Assembly (NCBI RefSeq): GCF_947648125.1
Contig: NZ_CANSMR010000023.1
Coordinates: 52,462 to 116,461, forward strand
Direction: 5' to 3'
Source: an uncultured Bradyrhizobium sp.
GTDB lineage: Bacteria > Pseudomonadota > Alphaproteobacteria > Rhizobiales > Xanthobacteraceae
Length of the DNA: 64,000 nt
Both the position numbers and the translations under genes were made by a program. Positions within the stretch are counted from its first letter, which is position 1. Each line of letters starts with the position of its first letter. The notes beneath the pieces were generated by a model. The model did no database searches. It was given only the letters and a program-made list of their open reading frames with translations, and was not told the origin of the DNA. Shown piece by piece: positions 25,090 through 35,680 of the stretch.

Positions 25090-28000
25090 ATGGCTTTGAA
25101 CATCTCGGCATGGTCGATCCGGAACCCGCTTCCCTCGATCGTCTTCTCGATCATCCTGCTGGTGCTGGGATGGGTCTCCTTCACCAAGCTCGCGGTGACG
25201 CGGCTGCCGAGCGCCGACATTCCGGTGATCTCGGTTGCGGTCTCGCAGTTCGGCGCCGCGCCTTCGGAACTCGAGTCGCAGGTCACCAAGACGATCGAGG
25301 ACGGCGTCTCCGGCGTCGAGGGCGTGCGCCATATCTCCTCCTCGATCACCGACGGCCTGTCGGTGACCACGATCCAGTTCGCGCTGGAGACCAACACCGA
25401 CCGCGCGCTCAACGACGTCAAGGACGCGGTGACGCGGGTGCGCGCCAACCTGCCGCAGAACGTCACCGAGCCGTTGATCCAGCGCGTCGACGTGATCGGC
25501 CTGCCGATCGTGACGTATGCTGCGATCTCGCCCGGCAAGACGCCGGAGCAGCTATCTTATTTCGTCGACGACGTGGTCAAGCGCGCGCTGCAGGGCGTGC
25601 GCGGCGTCGCCCAGGTCGAGCGCATCGGCGGTGTCGAGCGCGAGATCCTGGTCTCGCTTGATCCCGACAAGCTGCAGGCGGTGGGGCTCACCGCGGTCAA
25701 TGTCAGCCAGATCCTGCGCGGCACGAACGTCGACGTTGCCGGCGGCCGCGCCGAGATCGGCAAGAACGACCAGGCCATCCGCACGCTCGCCGGCGCCAAG
25801 ACGCTGAACGAGCTCGCCGGCACGATGATTCCGCTGTTCGGCGGCGGCGAGATCCGGCTCGACGATCTCGGCACGGTCACCGACACCATCGCCGACCGGC
25901 GCACCTTCGCCCGCTTCAACGGCGAGCCGGTGGTGGCGCTCGGCATCAAGCGCTCCAAGGGCGCCAGCGACGTCGTCGTCGCGGCAGCGGTGCAGAAGCG
26001 GATCGACGCGCTGAAAGTTGCCTATCCCGACGTCGACCTCAAGCTGATCGACACCTCGGTCGAGTTCACCAAGGGCAATTACGAGGCCGCGATCTCGACC
26101 TTGTTCGAGGGCGCGATCCTCGCCGTCATCATCGTGCTGCTGTTCCTGCGCGACATGCGCGCCACCATCATCGCCGCGGTCTCGCTGCCGCTGTCGATCT
26201 TCCCGGCATTCTGGGCGATGGACCTGCTCGGCTTCTCGCTCAACCTGGTCTCTTTTCTCGCCATCACGCTGTCGACCGGCATCCTCGTCGACGACGCCAT
26301 CGTCGAGATCGAGAACATCGTCCGCCACATGCGGATGGGTAAGACGCCCTATCGGGCCGCGCTTGAGGCTGCCGACGAGATCGGCCTCGCGGTGATCGCG
26401 ATCTCGCTCACGATCATCGCGATCTTCGCGCCCGCGAGCTTCATGTCGGGGATCGCCGGGCAGTTCTTCAAGCAGTTCGGCATCACCGTGTCGGTGCAGG
26501 TGTTCTTCTCGCTGCTCGCCGCGCGCTTCGTGACGCCGATGCTGGCCGCCTATTTCCTCAAGCATCATGACCACGACGACCCGCCGCCCGGCCGCATCCT
26601 GCGCAGCTATCACGGCCTCGTCACCTGGTCGGTGAAGCACCATTACGTCACCGTGCTGATCGGCTTTGCGGTGTTCGCCGCGTCGATCTGGAGCATCACG
26701 CTGCTGCCGCAGGGTTTCCTGCCGGCGCAGGACACCGCGCGCTCGCTGCTGGCGATGGAGCTGCCGCCCGGCTCGCAGCTGGCCTACACCGAGAAGGTCA
26801 CCGAGGAGATCGTGGCGCGGCTGCGCAAGCGGCCCGAGGTGCGCAGCGTGTTCGTCGACGGCGGCCGCGTGCCGCCGGGCATCCAGGAAGTGCGCCGCGC
26901 CGCGCTGATCATCAACTACACGCCGAAGGCGGACCGCAGGATCACCCAGCGCGAGCTAGAGCTGTCGATCGGCAAGGAGCTCGATAACGTCCCCGATATC
27001 CGGTTCTGGTTCCTCGACGAGAACGGCCTGCGCGCCATCTCGCTGGTCGTCACCGGCACCGATAGCAACATCGTCAACAACGTCGCCAGCGAACTGGCGA
27101 CGCAGATGAAGCGGATCCCGATCATCGCCAACGTGATCTCAGAGACCGCGCTCGACCGGCCCGAGCTGCGCATCCGCCCGCGCGCCGAGCTCGCGGCGCG
27201 GCTCGGCGTCTCGACCGAGAGCCTGTCGCAGACCATCCGCGTCGCCACCATCGGCGACGTCGGCCCGGCGCTGGCGAAATTCGACGCCGGCGAACGTCAG
27301 GTGCCGATCCGCGTCCAGCTCGAGGACAATGCGCGCAGCGACCTGCAGATGCTGGAGCAGCTGCGCGTGCCGCTCGGTGCGCGTGGCGAGCGCGGCGGCG
27401 TGCCGCTCTCCGTCGTTGCCGACATCCAGCTCGACCAGGGCCCGACCAGCATCAACCGCTACGACCGCGAGCGCCAGGCCACCGTCGCGGCCGACCTCGT
27501 CGGCAATGCCGCGCTCGGCGATGCCACCAAGCTGATCTACGACCTGCCTGTGATGAAGAGCCTGCCGAAGGGCGTGAAGGTCAGCCCGTCCGGCGACGCC
27601 GAGAGCCTCGCTGAACTCTCCGACGGCTTCGCCACAGCGATCACCGCCGGCCTGATGATGGTCTATGCCGTGCTGGTGCTGCTGTTCGGCACCTTCCTGC
27701 AGCCGATCACCATCCTGTTCTCGCTGCCGCTCTCGATCGGCGGCGCGATCGGCGCACTGCTGCTGACCGGCAAACAGCTCACCACGCCGGTGTGGATCGG
27801 CATCCTGATGCTGATGGGCATCGTCACCAAGAACGCCATCATGCTGGTGGAATTCGCGGTGGAGGCGATCCGCGACGGCAAGGCGCGCGAGGAGGCGATG
27901 ATCGACGCCGGCATGAAGCGCGCCCGCCCGATCGTGATGACCACGATCGCAATGGCCGCCGGCATGATGCCGTCGGCGCTGGCGTTCGGGGCCGGCGGCG

Positions 28001-28239
28001 AATTCCGCTCGCCGATGGCGCTCGCGGTGATCGGCGGCCTGATCTTCTCGACCGTGCTCTCGCTGGTGTTCGTGCCGGCGATGTTCATGGTGATGGACGA
28101 TATCGGCAGCCTGATCTGGCGCTTCGGCAGACGGCTCGTGGTCTCACATGCCGACCACGAGCTGACCCCGAGCGAGCCCGAGGCTGACAAGGCCAAGAAG
28201 CCCGGCCCGCCGAGCATGATCTCTCCCGCCGCGGAGTGA
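25090..28239 (+). CDS. RND-family efflux transporter, inner-membrane pump
   Basis: 1049 residues from ATG 25090; the reading frame upstream overlaps the adaptor and is not native. It has the AcrB/MexB/CzcA-type architecture: TM1 near 10-30, two large periplasmic loops and two blocks of transmembrane helices. The proton-relay region reads STGILVDDAIVEIEN near residue 400, with two adjacent Asp residues as in multidrug (HAE) pumps. The second half has MGIVTKNAIMLVEFA. The substrate is not known. Nothing like an outer-membrane TolC channel gene is adjacent, so it probably shares one encoded elsewhere. Confidence 0.92.
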   Translation: MALNISAWSIRNPLPSIVFSIILLVLGWVSFTKLAVTRLPSADIPVISVAVSQFGAAPSELESQVTKTIEDGVSGVEGVRHISSSITDGLSVTTIQFALETNTDRALNDVKDAVTRVRANLPQNVTEPLIQRVDVIGLPIVTYAAISPGKTPEQLSYFVDDVVKRALQGVRGVAQVERIGGVEREILVSLDPDKLQAVGLTAVNVSQILRGTNVDVAGGRAEIGKNDQAIRTLAGAKTLNELAGTMIPLFGGGEIRLDDLGTVTDTIADRRTFARFNGEPVVALGIKRSKGASDVVVAAAVQKRIDALKVAYPDVDLKLIDTSVEFTKGNYEAAISTLFEGAILAVIIVLLFLRDMRATIIAAVSLPLSIFPAFWAMDLLGFSLNLVSFLAITLSTGILVDDAIVEIENIVRHMRMGKTPYRAALEAADEIGLAVIAISLTIIAIFAPASFMSGIAGQFFKQFGITVSVQVFFSLLAARFVTPMLAAYFLKHHDHDDPPPGRILRSYHGLVTWSVKHHYVTVLIGFAVFAASIWSITLLPQGFLPAQDTARSLLAMELPPGSQLAYTEKVTEEIVARLRKRPEVRSVFVDGGRVPPGIQEVRRAALIINYTPKADRRITQRELELSIGKELDNVPDIRFWFLDENGLRAISLVVTGTDSNIVNNVASELATQMKRIPIIANVISETALDRPELRIRPRAELAARLGVSTESLSQTIRVATIGDVGPALAKFDAGERQVPIRVQLEDNARSDLQMLEQLRVPLGARGERGGVPLSVVADIQLDQGPTSINRYDRERQATVAADLVGNAALGDATKLIYDLPVMKSLPKGVKVSPSGDAESLAELSDGFATAITAGLMMVYAVLVLLFGTFLQPITILFSLPLSIGGAIGALLLTGKQLTTPVWIGILMLMGIVTKNAIMLVEFAVEAIRDGKAREEAMIDAGMKRARPIVMTTIAMAAGMMPSALAFGAGGEFRSPMALAVIGGLIFSTVLSLVFVPAMFMVMDDIGSLIWRFGRRLVVSHADHELTPSEPEADKAKKPGPPSMISPAAE

Positions 28240-28620
28240 GCTGAAGCCGCGCCTCGCCAGCGGCGCCGCTAAAGCATGGTGAAGTCAGGTTTGGCAGCGG
28301 TCGCGCAGGCCGCCGTCGCAGGGGCGCGCTGCCAAAATATCGAAAACAACCCCATGCAAAGTAGCCGGCGGCCGCCGGCGTTCGCAACGGCAGCTTGACT
28401 CGTCGGGCAAATCAGCGGTATTTTTCCATTATCCAGAAATCGTGCAGACGCCCCTTCACCTTGCTCAGTGTCATCACCCGCGCATGCGGGTGATCCAGTA
28501 TTCCAGAGACCGCAGTGCTTGAGCCGAGAGGCTGCGACGTACTGGATCGCCCGGTCAAGCCGGGCGATGACCACGGTGGACGAGGATATGGCGGCGCGCC
28601 GAAGCGAGTCCTGTCGCGCT
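28240..28620. repeat. Gene-free region with inverted repeats between convergent genes
   Basis: The 380-nt space holds no supported gene. From 28469 to about 28572 it carries repeats including the hairpin ATCACCCGCGCATGCGGGTGAT and GATCGCCCGGTCAAGCCGGGCGAT, plus inverted CCAGTATTCCAGAG / TACTGGATC segments. It probably provides the 3' ends of both the RND pump and the PPOX gene. Confidence 0.7.
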
Positions 28621-29256
28621 CTAATACAGCCGCGTGCGATAGGCCTCTTCCATCGTCTTCTCGGCGACCTCGACCTCGATCGCGGCGGTCTGCTCGGCGA
28701 TGATGCGGCCGAGCGTCGGGAAGCTGTGGCGCTCGACCTGGGCGGCAGGATTCCAGAGCTTTGATCGCATCAGCGCCTTGCCGCAATGGAAGTAGGTCTC
28801 ATCGACGTGCACCTTGATGCCGATGATCGGCGTGACGTTCTGCACCGTCAGCGGCGTCAAGAGATCCGGCTCCTGCGAGATCTCGGCTCGCCCGTTGATC
28901 CGCAGGGTCTCGTTGATGCCGGGCACCATGAAGATCAGGCCGACCCCGGGTGAAGCGATGATATTGCCGAACGTGTCGACCCGGTTGTTGCCACGGCGGT
29001 CCGGGATCAGCAGCGTCTTGTCGTCGAGCACCGAGACGAAGCCCGGCGCATCGCCGCGCGGGCTGGCGTCGGCATGGCCCTTGCCGTCGCTGGAGGCGAT
29101 GACCAGGAACGGCGACAGCGCGATGAAGTCGCGGCAGAACTTGTCGAGATGGTCGAGCACCTTCTTCTCGGCAAGCGGGCTCAATTGCCCGAAATGCGCG
29201 CGAAGATCCTCCTGCGACTTGACCGGCGGCTTGCCGCCTGCGCCCTCGTGACCCAT
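28621..29256 (-). CDS. Pyridoxamine 5'-phosphate oxidase-family FMN flavoprotein
   Basis: 211 residues of the PPOX split-barrel class. FLVIASSDGKGHADASPRGD, the LLIPDRRGNNRVDTFGNI segment and TLRINGRAEI are typical. These blocks suggest the MSMEG_1061-like subgroup of FMN-binding PPOX proteins and not true PdxH. The substrate is unknown; members reduce or oxidise small molecules. ATG 29256 follows AGGGAGG. It sits 24 nt after the ABC ATPase gene on the same strand, so it may be the last gene of the peptide-type importer operon. Confidence 0.85.
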   Translation of the reverse strand: MGHEGAGGKPPVKSQEDLRAHFGQLSPLAEKKVLDHLDKFCRDFIALSPFLVIASSDGKGHADASPRGDAPGFVSVLDDKTLLIPDRRGNNRVDTFGNIIASPGVGLIFMVPGINETLRINGRAEISQEPDLLTPLTVQNVTPIIGIKVHVDETYFHCGKALMRSKLWNPAAQVERHSFPTLGRIIAEQTAAIEVEVAEKTMEEAYRTRLY

Positions 29257-29280
29257 AGCGAACCTCCCTTTGTTGTTAGT

Positions 29281-30984
29281 CTATACCGCGTCGATGCCGG
29301 AATCGATCCTCGCCGTCTGGCGTGCGCCGGCCGCGACCGCAAAGCCCGGCTGGTCGAAGAAATCGCGGCCCGGGATCGCATCGAGCAGGTCGCGGGTGTA
29401 GGCCTGACGCGGCGCGGTGAAAACCTCGGCCGTGGTGCCCTCCTCGACGATACGCCCCTTCTGCAAGACGATGACGCGGTCGGCGATCTCGGCGGCGATG
29501 CGCAGATCATGGGTGATGAAGATCATCGCGAGCCGCATCTCCTGACGCAGCTCGGCGAGCAGCGCCAGCACCTGGGCCTGCACCGATACGTCGAGCGCCG
29601 ACACCGCTTCGTCGGCGATCAAGACCCGCGGCTTGAGCGCAAGCGCCCGCGCGATGCAGATGCGCTGCCGCTGGCCGCCCGAGAATTCGTGCGGATAGCG
29701 ATCCGCTGTCGTCTCCGACAATCCGACCCGAACCAGCAGCTTCCTCGCCTGCGCCATCGCCTCGGCCCGCGCGGTGCCGTAAGCCATCGGGCCGCGCGCG
29801 ACGGCATCGCCGACCTTCTGGCGCGGATCGAGACTGGCAAACGGATCCTGAAACACGACCTGAAGCTGCCGCCGCGCCTGGCGTAGCGCTTCACCACGCA
29901 ACAGCCGGAGGTCGGCGCCGCCGAAGCGGATGGCGCCGGCATCCGGCTCGGTCAGCCGCATGATCATGCGCCCGAGCGTCGACTTGCCGGAGCCGGATTC
30001 GCCGACGACGGCCAGCGTCTCGCCCTCGTGCAAGGTCAGCGAGATGCCGTTAGCAGCGACGACCTCGCGTGGCGGCTGCAACCAGCCGCGCTTGACCCGA
30101 AAGGTCTTCTGCAGGCCGACGACTTCCAGCAGCGGCTCCGGTCGCACGATTGTCTCATGGATGTCGGCGAGCCGCGCCTTCGGCACCGCGTCGATCAATT
30201 CGCGCGTGTAGGCGGCCTGCGGATTGCGCAGCACCTCGCTGACCGTGCCCTGCTCGACCACCTTGCCGTGGCGCAGCACCACGACGCGATCGGCGACATC
30301 GGCGACGACGCCGAAATCATGGGTGATCAGCAACACGCTCATGCCGCGCTCGCGCCGGAGATCGTCGATGAGGCGCAGGATCTGGCGCTGCGTCGTGACA
30401 TCGAGCGCGGTGGTCGGCTCGTCCGCGATCAGCAGCGCGGGCCGGTTGGCCATCGCCATCGCGATCATCACGCGCTGGCGCTGGCCGCCGGACAGTTCGA
30501 ACGGGTAGCTCTTCTCCAGCAGTTGAGGATTCGGCAGCCCGACCTGCGTCAGCAGCGTCTGCACCCGCGCGCGGACCTCCGCCATCGACGGCGTCGGCCG
30601 CTGGTGCGCCAGGATCATCTCCTCGATCTGCTTGCCGACCCGCTTGAGCGGATTGAGTGAGGACAACGGCTCCTGAAAGATCATCGCGGCATTGCCGCCG
30701 CGCAGGTTTCGCAGCCCGCGACCGTCGAGCTTCGACGGATCCTGCCCCGCGACCGTCACAGTGCCGGACACGATGTCGACGCCCCGCGGCAACAGCTGCA
30801 GCACGGCATGGGCGATCATCGACTTGCCGGAGCCGGATTCGCCGACCAGACAGACCACCTCGTTCGGCTTGATCTCAAACGACACATTCTCGACCGCGAA
30901 GGGCCGGTCGCCACCTTTCGGAAGCGCAATCGAGAGACCCTCGACGGCAAGAACCGGCGCGCTGGGCTGCATGGCGTCGCTCAT
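29281..30984 (-). CDS. Dpp/Opp-type ABC transporter, fused double ATPase
   Basis: 567 residues with two complete ATP-binding domains (DppD plus DppF in one chain). The first (about 10-260) has Walker [10 protein letters not shown], signature LSGGQRQRV and Walker B LLIADEP. The second (about 290-540) has [24 protein letters not shown] and VLIADEA. Each is followed by the oligopeptide-type C-terminal extension. It powers the importer formed by the two permeases upstream. ATG 30984 overlaps the permease stop as ATGA, so translation is coupled. In-frame extension to 31299 overlaps the permease and is rejected. Confidence 0.93.
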   Translation of the reverse strand: MSDAMQPSAPVLAVEGLSIALPKGGDRPFAVENVSFEIKPNEVVCLVGESGSGKSMIAHAVLQLLPRGVDIVSGTVTVAGQDPSKLDGRGLRNLRGGNAAMIFQEPLSSLNPLKRVGKQIEEMILAHQRPTPSMAEVRARVQTLLTQVGLPNPQLLEKSYPFELSGGQRQRVMIAMAMANRPALLIADEPTTALDVTTQRQILRLIDDLRRERGMSVLLITHDFGVVADVADRVVVLRHGKVVEQGTVSEVLRNPQAAYTRELIDAVPKARLADIHETIVRPEPLLEVVGLQKTFRVKRGWLQPPREVVAANGISLTLHEGETLAVVGESGSGKSTLGRMIMRLTEPDAGAIRFGGADLRLLRGEALRQARRQLQVVFQDPFASLDPRQKVGDAVARGPMAYGTARAEAMAQARKLLVRVGLSETTADRYPHEFSGGQRQRICIARALALKPRVLIADEAVSALDVSVQAQVLALLAELRQEMRLAMIFITHDLRIAAEIADRVIVLQKGRIVEEGTTAEVFTAPRQAYTRDLLDAIPGRDFFDQPGFAVAAGARQTARIDSGIDAV

Positions 30985-31817
30985 GACCGGCGCCTCGAGA
31001 CACGCGGGTTGAGGACATCGGACAGGCCTTCGCCGAATAAGTTGATCGCCAGCACGGTGACGAGGATGGCGAGACCGGGAAACACGCTCATCCACCACGC
31101 ATTGCGGATCACGGTGCGTCCCGCGCCGATCATGAAGCCCCATGACATCAGATTGGGATCGCCGAGCCCCATGAAGGACAGCGCGCTTTCCAGCAGGATC
31201 GCGGTGGCCACCGTCAGCGACGTCACGACCAGGATCGGCGAGATCGCGTTCGGCAGGATGTGGCCGAGCACGATGCGCCCGGTGCGCTCGCCCTGGCACA
31301 GCGCCGCCTCGACGAACTCACGATGACGCAGGCGGAGGAATTCCGCGCGCGTCAAGCGCGCCAACGGCGGCCAGCTCACCGCACCTATGGTGAGGATGAT
31401 CGTGAGCAGCGATGGATTGAAGGTCGCGACCAGCAGGATGGCCAGGACGAAGGCCGGAATGGTCTGGAACAGTTCCGTCATCCGCATCAACACCAGATCG
31501 ACCTTGCCGCCGAAATAGCCTGAGATCGCGCCGACCACGACGCCGATCGCCATCGCTGCGAGCGCCGATGCGATGCCGATCAACAGCGAAACGCGCGCAC
31601 CATAGGCGACGCCGGCCGCGACATCGCGGCCGAGCGTATCGCCGCCGAGCCATAAGCCGTCCTCGCCGGGCGGCGTGAACGGCGCACCGACCATCTCCCA
31701 GGGCGAGACCGGGAACACGATCGGCGCGATGATCGCGACGACGACAACGATCAGCAGCAGGACAAGCCCGATCATGCCGCTGGAATGACGCAGGAAGGCG
31801 CGCACCGTCTCCATCAC
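30981..31817 (-). CDS. ABC transporter permease, DppC type
   Basis: 278 residues with an N-terminal membrane segment, a periplasmic stretch (WEMVGAPFTPPGEDGLWLGGDTLGRDVAAGV, shown here only as its typical GRDV ending) and five further helices. The EAA loop that contacts the ATPase reads EFVEAALCQGERTGRIVLGH. It pairs with the DppB-type permease upstream and overlaps it by 4 nt (ATGA), and likewise overlaps the ATPase downstream. Confidence 0.92.
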   Translation of the reverse strand: MMETVRAFLRHSSGMIGLVLLLIVVVVAIIAPIVFPVSPWEMVGAPFTPPGEDGLWLGGDTLGRDVAAGVAYGARVSLLIGIASALAAMAIGVVVGAISGYFGGKVDLVLMRMTELFQTIPAFVLAILLVATFNPSLLTIILTIGAVSWPPLARLTRAEFLRLRHREFVEAALCQGERTGRIVLGHILPNAISPILVVTSLTVATAILLESALSFMGLGDPNLMSWGFMIGAGRTVIRNAWWMSVFPGLAILVTVLAINLFGEGLSDVLNPRVSRRRS

Positions 31818-32815
31818 GCCGCTCCCGTGGTCATGCGCGGATCGATCAGCCGGTAGACCAGGTCGGTCAGGAGATTGAGCGCGATCACGACGATCGAGAG
31901 AATCAGGAAGATGCCGAGCAGGACCGGATAGTCGCGTTGCAGCAGCGCCTCGAAGGTCAGGCGACCGAGGCCGGGCCAGGCGAACACCGTCTCGATCACC
32001 ACGGCGCCGCCGACCAGCGCACCGGCCTGCATGCCGGCGACGGTGACGACCGGCACCAGCGCATTGCGCAGCATGTGGCCGACAACGATACGCATGCCGG
32101 ACAGGCCCTTGGCGCGCGCCGTCTTGATGAAATCCTGCTGCGCGACCTCGATGATCGAGGAACGCATCAGCCGCGCATAGATCGCCAGATAGATCGCCGC
32201 CAGCGAGGTGACCGGCATGATCATGTGCTTCATGATGTCGAGCGCATGCGCGATCGGCGAGAGCTGGACGTTGATGGTCTCGTAGCCGAACGGCGGCAGC
32301 CAGCCGAGCGTCACCGAGAACACCAGCACGAGCATCAGGCCAAGCCAGAACACCGGCGTCGCGTACAGCACGAGCGAGAGCACGGTGAACACCGTATCGA
32401 GCACGCTGCCCGCCGCGAGGCCAGCCAGCGCGCCGAGCGCGGTGCCGATCAGGAGCGCGAGACAGAACGCCGTGACCGTCAGCAGCAGCGTCGCCGGTAG
32501 CCGTTCGAGGATCAGATCGACGACCGGACGGCGCTGGCGGTAGGAGTAGCCGAGATCAAGCCTGACGACGCGGCCGAGGTGGCTGACGAGCTGTACGAAG
32601 TACGGCTTGTCGAGTCCGTACTCCTTGCGCAGATCGTCGAGCAGTTTCGGATCGGACGCACCGGATTGCCCGGCCATCACCTGGGCCGGGTCGCCGGGGG
32701 CGGCCCGCACCAGCACGAAGTTGAACGTCGCGATGACGAGGATCACGGCGACGAGCTGGGCGATGCGGCTGATCGCCTGGAGCCCGATCGCCGCTGCGCT
32801 CCCGAGCCGGGTCAC
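31814..32815 (-). CDS. ABC transporter permease, DppB type
   Basis: 333 residues. The N-terminal helix precedes the family motif RAAPGDPAQVMAGQ, then five more helices. The EAA motif is in DFIKTARAKGLSGMRIVVGH and the terminal IDPRM is typical. The start is GTG at 32815, overlapping the stop of the binding-protein gene as GTGA. All four genes of this transporter are therefore translationally linked in the order binding protein, permease, permease, ATPase. Confidence 0.92.
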   Translation of the reverse strand: MTRLGSAAAIGLQAISRIAQLVAVILVIATFNFVLVRAAPGDPAQVMAGQSGASDPKLLDDLRKEYGLDKPYFVQLVSHLGRVVRLDLGYSYRQRRPVVDLILERLPATLLLTVTAFCLALLIGTALGALAGLAAGSVLDTVFTVLSLVLYATPVFWLGLMLVLVFSVTLGWLPPFGYETINVQLSPIAHALDIMKHMIMPVTSLAAIYLAIYARLMRSSIIEVAQQDFIKTARAKGLSGMRIVVGHMLRNALVPVVTVAGMQAGALVGGAVVIETVFAWPGLGRLTFEALLQRDYPVLLGIFLILSIVVIALNLLTDLVYRLIDPRMTTGAA

Positions 32816-34389
32816 GATTTGTAGACCGACCCGAAGGTTTCGTGCGAGCCGATGCCCGTGGTCACGATGTTCTTGAACGCCTTGTCGTAGATGATGGGAT
32901 ATTCGATCTCGAGCGTCCAGGCCACCGGCACATCCTCGACCAGGATCTGCTGCACCTTGCTGTAGAGCTCCTGCCGCTTGGCTTCATCGAGCGTGATTGC
33001 GGCCTCGTCGAACAGTTTGTCGACCTCGGGATTGGAGTAGCCTTGCGTGTTGGAGAACAGGATGCCCTTCTTGATGTTCGACGAAATATAGGTGCGCGCC
33101 ACGCCGAGCGCGGGATCGCCGAGCTGGTAGAGCAGGTTCTGGGTCATCTCGTAATCCCAGTTGCCGACCTTCTCGGCCCAGCCGGCCATGTCGGTGCCGA
33201 CAAGCACGAGGTCGATGCCGACGCGCGCAAAGCTCTGGCGGAAGAATTCGCCCGCGCGCTGATAGGACTCCCCATAGGGCGGCACGATATACTTGATCTC
33301 GGCCCGCTTGCCGTTGGCGCCCACTTTCAATCCCATGTCGTCGAGCAGCGCCTTGGCCTTGTCCACCGAGAACTCGTAGCGTTTCACGTTCGGATCGTAG
33401 AACCGCGTCTTCGACGAGATCGGGCCGGTCGCGACCTTGGCGTTGCCGAAATAGACCCGCTTGCTGAATGCCTCGCGGTCGATCAGGTGCATCACCGCCT
33501 GCCGGAACCGCTTGTCGTTCATCGGCGCGATGCGGTTGTTCATCTCGAGCCACTGATGCGGCGCGAAATACTCGTAGCCCTTGGTGGTGAACTCGAGGTT
33601 CTTCTGCGCCTTGAAGCGCTGCACGTCGTAGAATTCGACGTCGGACCATTGCACGAGCTGCACGGTGCCGTTCTCGAGCGCGAGCGCGCGCGACGCCGCG
33701 TCCGGAATCACGCGGTAGACGATCTCGTCGAGATAAGGCTCGTCCTTCAGATAGTAGCCATCGTGGCGGACGAGGTGAACATGCGAGCCGCGCACCCATT
33801 CCTTCAGCTTGAATGGCCCGGTGCCGATCGCCTTGTCGTTCTCCGGGTTCTTGCGATAGTCGGTGCCGTCGTAGATGTGCTTGGGCACGATCGGCGCAGA
33901 GGTGCAGTCGAAGCAGCCGATGAACGGCGCGAACGGCTGCTTCAGCTTGAATACGACGGTGAGCGGATCGGGCGCTTCGGCCGACGCGACGCGCGAGAAA
34001 TTCTGCCGCGCGCGCGGATGCGTCTCCACCAGCAGCTTCATGCAGCTGAAGACCACGTCTTCCGAGGTCATCGGCTTGCCGTCGTGGAAGGTGATGCCGG
34101 GAAACAGCTTGAATGTGTAGGTCAGGCCGTCGGGCGAGATCTCCCAGGACTGCGCCATGCCGGGCATCGGCTTGAGGTCGGCGCCGTATTTCAGCAGGCC
34201 TTCATAGATCTTGCCGCCGAGCGTCAGGGTCGGCTGCTGCTGGTTCAGCGCGGTCACCAGAACCGGCGGCTCGGGCTGGATGATGGTGTTGAGCGTTCCA
34301 CCGCGGGTCTGGCCCGCCGCCCGCGTGATGCCGAACGGGATGGCTGCACCGCAGGCCAGCATTGCCTTGGTGAATTCGCGTCTGTTCAT
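32812..34389 (-). CDS. ABC transporter substrate-binding protein, family 5
   Basis: 525 residues. The N-terminus NRREFTKAMLACGAAIPFG has a twin-arginine-like motif before the hydrophobic stretch, suggesting Tat export. The SBP_bac_5 fold follows, with TYTFKLFPGITFHDGKPMTS being the diagnostic block for dipeptide/oligopeptide binders. The ligand may be a peptide, opine, nickel chelate or sugar; it cannot be read from sequence. ATG 34389 follows GGAGAGG; 37 residues further upstream in frame lack family similarity. It heads the operon and is divergent from an AraC-family gene that may regulate it. Confidence 0.92.
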   Translation of the reverse strand: MNRREFTKAMLACGAAIPFGITRAAGQTRGGTLNTIIQPEPPVLVTALNQQQPTLTLGGKIYEGLLKYGADLKPMPGMAQSWEISPDGLTYTFKLFPGITFHDGKPMTSEDVVFSCMKLLVETHPRARQNFSRVASAEAPDPLTVVFKLKQPFAPFIGCFDCTSAPIVPKHIYDGTDYRKNPENDKAIGTGPFKLKEWVRGSHVHLVRHDGYYLKDEPYLDEIVYRVIPDAASRALALENGTVQLVQWSDVEFYDVQRFKAQKNLEFTTKGYEYFAPHQWLEMNNRIAPMNDKRFRQAVMHLIDREAFSKRVYFGNAKVATGPISSKTRFYDPNVKRYEFSVDKAKALLDDMGLKVGANGKRAEIKYIVPPYGESYQRAGEFFRQSFARVGIDLVLVGTDMAGWAEKVGNWDYEMTQNLLYQLGDPALGVARTYISSNIKKGILFSNTQGYSNPEVDKLFDEAAITLDEAKRQELYSKVQQILVEDVPVAWTLEIEYPIIYDKAFKNIVTTGIGSHETFGSVYKS

Positions 34390-34575
34390 CGGACCTCTCC
34401 GTCGCCGCGCGTCAGGCATTCGATTTCGGCGAATGTCGCGGGGTGAGGCATTGTTGCCAAACGCCCTATCCCGCGCTACCTGATTGGGGACAACAACCAT
34501 CGCGATCGGGCCAACTGGCCCGGAAGATGCATAAGCACCCTGCGAAAACGACGATCGATCAGGAGCTCACGACAC

Positions 34576-35436
34576 TTGAAAGTCGCAGCGCGACGAAATG
34601 ACACCGCCGGTTTGCGCGTATGCCGCAAGCAAGCCGGTCCCGTAGCCGCCGCGCATTATGCCGGACAACTGCAACAGGTCGAACGGCCGCTCGCGGCGAT
34701 GGCGGCCTCCTATCCGAACGAAAGCACGAGCGCGCGACACGCGCACCGACGCGATCAGTTCATTCTGCAGACCGCAGGCGTGACCTCGATGATGACCGAG
34801 CGCGGCCATTTCGTCGTGCCACCTGGCCACGGCCTCTGGATTCCGGCCGGCGTTGCGCACCAATCGCGTGCATGGGGCGAGGTCGAGATCCAGACCATCT
34901 ATGTCACGCCGGATCGCGTGCGGAATGCGCCGGCAACCTGCCGCCTGATCAGGGTTTCCGCATTGGTCGAAGCACTGATGGAAGAAGCGGTGCATATGCC
35001 GACCCGTTACGACCCGGAAGGACGCGACGGCCGGCTGGTCGATTTCCTGCTGGATGAGATCGGCAGGATGCCCGAAGTGTCGCTGCATGTGCAGGTGCCG
35101 CCCGATCCGCGGCTCGCCGCGATCTGCGAAGCTGTGCTGCTCGATCCGAGCTCCGATCTCACGCTCGACCAATGGGCCGACCGCAGCCAGCTCAGCCGGC
35201 GCACATTGACGCGCCTGTTCCGTCGCGAGACCGGACAGAGCTTTGCGGCCTGGCGCCAGCGCGTGCGGCTGCTCGAAGCGCTGGCCCGGCTCGGCGCCGG
35301 CGAAGCCGTCACCTGCGTCGCGCTCGACGTCGGCTATGACAGCCCGAGCGCTTTTGCCGCGATGTTCAAGCGCGAGCTCGGCGCCGCGCCGCGCCAGTAT
35401 CTGCGCTGGGCCGATCCCGAAGTGGTGTTGAGGTAG
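34576..35436 (+). CDS. AraC-family transcriptional regulator with cupin sensor
   Basis: 286 residues as drawn from TTG 34576, whose start is uncertain; an ATG at 34699 (MAASYPNES) would also keep the domains. The N-terminal cupin (about 55-110) contains HRRDQFILQTAG and VVPPGHGLWIPAGVAHQSR. The C-terminal AraC domain has both HTHs: LTLDQWADRSQLSRRTLTRL and VTCVALDVGYDSPSAFAAMF, then the PRQYLR ending. It is divergent from the peptide-type ABC operon with about 190 nt between starts, so it probably controls that importer. A strong hairpin terminator lies 31 nt downstream. Confidence 0.88.
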   Translation: MKVAARRNDTAGLRVCRKQAGPVAAAHYAGQLQQVERPLAAMAASYPNESTSARHAHRRDQFILQTAGVTSMMTERGHFVVPPGHGLWIPAGVAHQSRAWGEVEIQTIYVTPDRVRNAPATCRLIRVSALVEALMEEAVHMPTRYDPEGRDGRLVDFLLDEIGRMPEVSLHVQVPPDPRLAAICEAVLLDPSSDLTLDQWADRSQLSRRTLTRLFRRETGQSFAAWRQRVRLLEALARLGAGEAVTCVALDVGYDSPSAFAAMFKRELGAAPRQYLRWADPEVVLR

Positions 35437-35464
35437 GCGCATTCGCGTCGCGCACTCGCGGAAC

Positions 35465-35506
35465 GCAAAACCCCTGCGGTCAACGGGAAAGACCGCAGGG
35501 GTTTGC
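35465..35506. terminator. Strong bidirectional terminator
   Basis: A 14-bp perfect stem AAACCCCTGCGGTC / GACCGCAGGGGTTT (35468-35481 and 35491-35504) has a 9-nt loop. Read rightwards it ends in GTTT, read leftwards in GGTTTTGC. It separates the AraC gene from the convergent Crp/Fnr gene. Confidence 0.8.
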
Positions 35507-35680
35507 AGGTGGATGGCGTGAGGCCAGCAAGGCTGGGTGTCACCCCAAGGACCGGCAGGCGGATGAAAGCGATACCCGCCTCGTCATGCAAGCAAGTCTT
35601 TTAGGCAGGAGTGCGTCAACATTCGCAAGCAAGGCGCGCGAGAGGACGGCGATCCTCGCGCGCGCGTTGCATGCAACCGC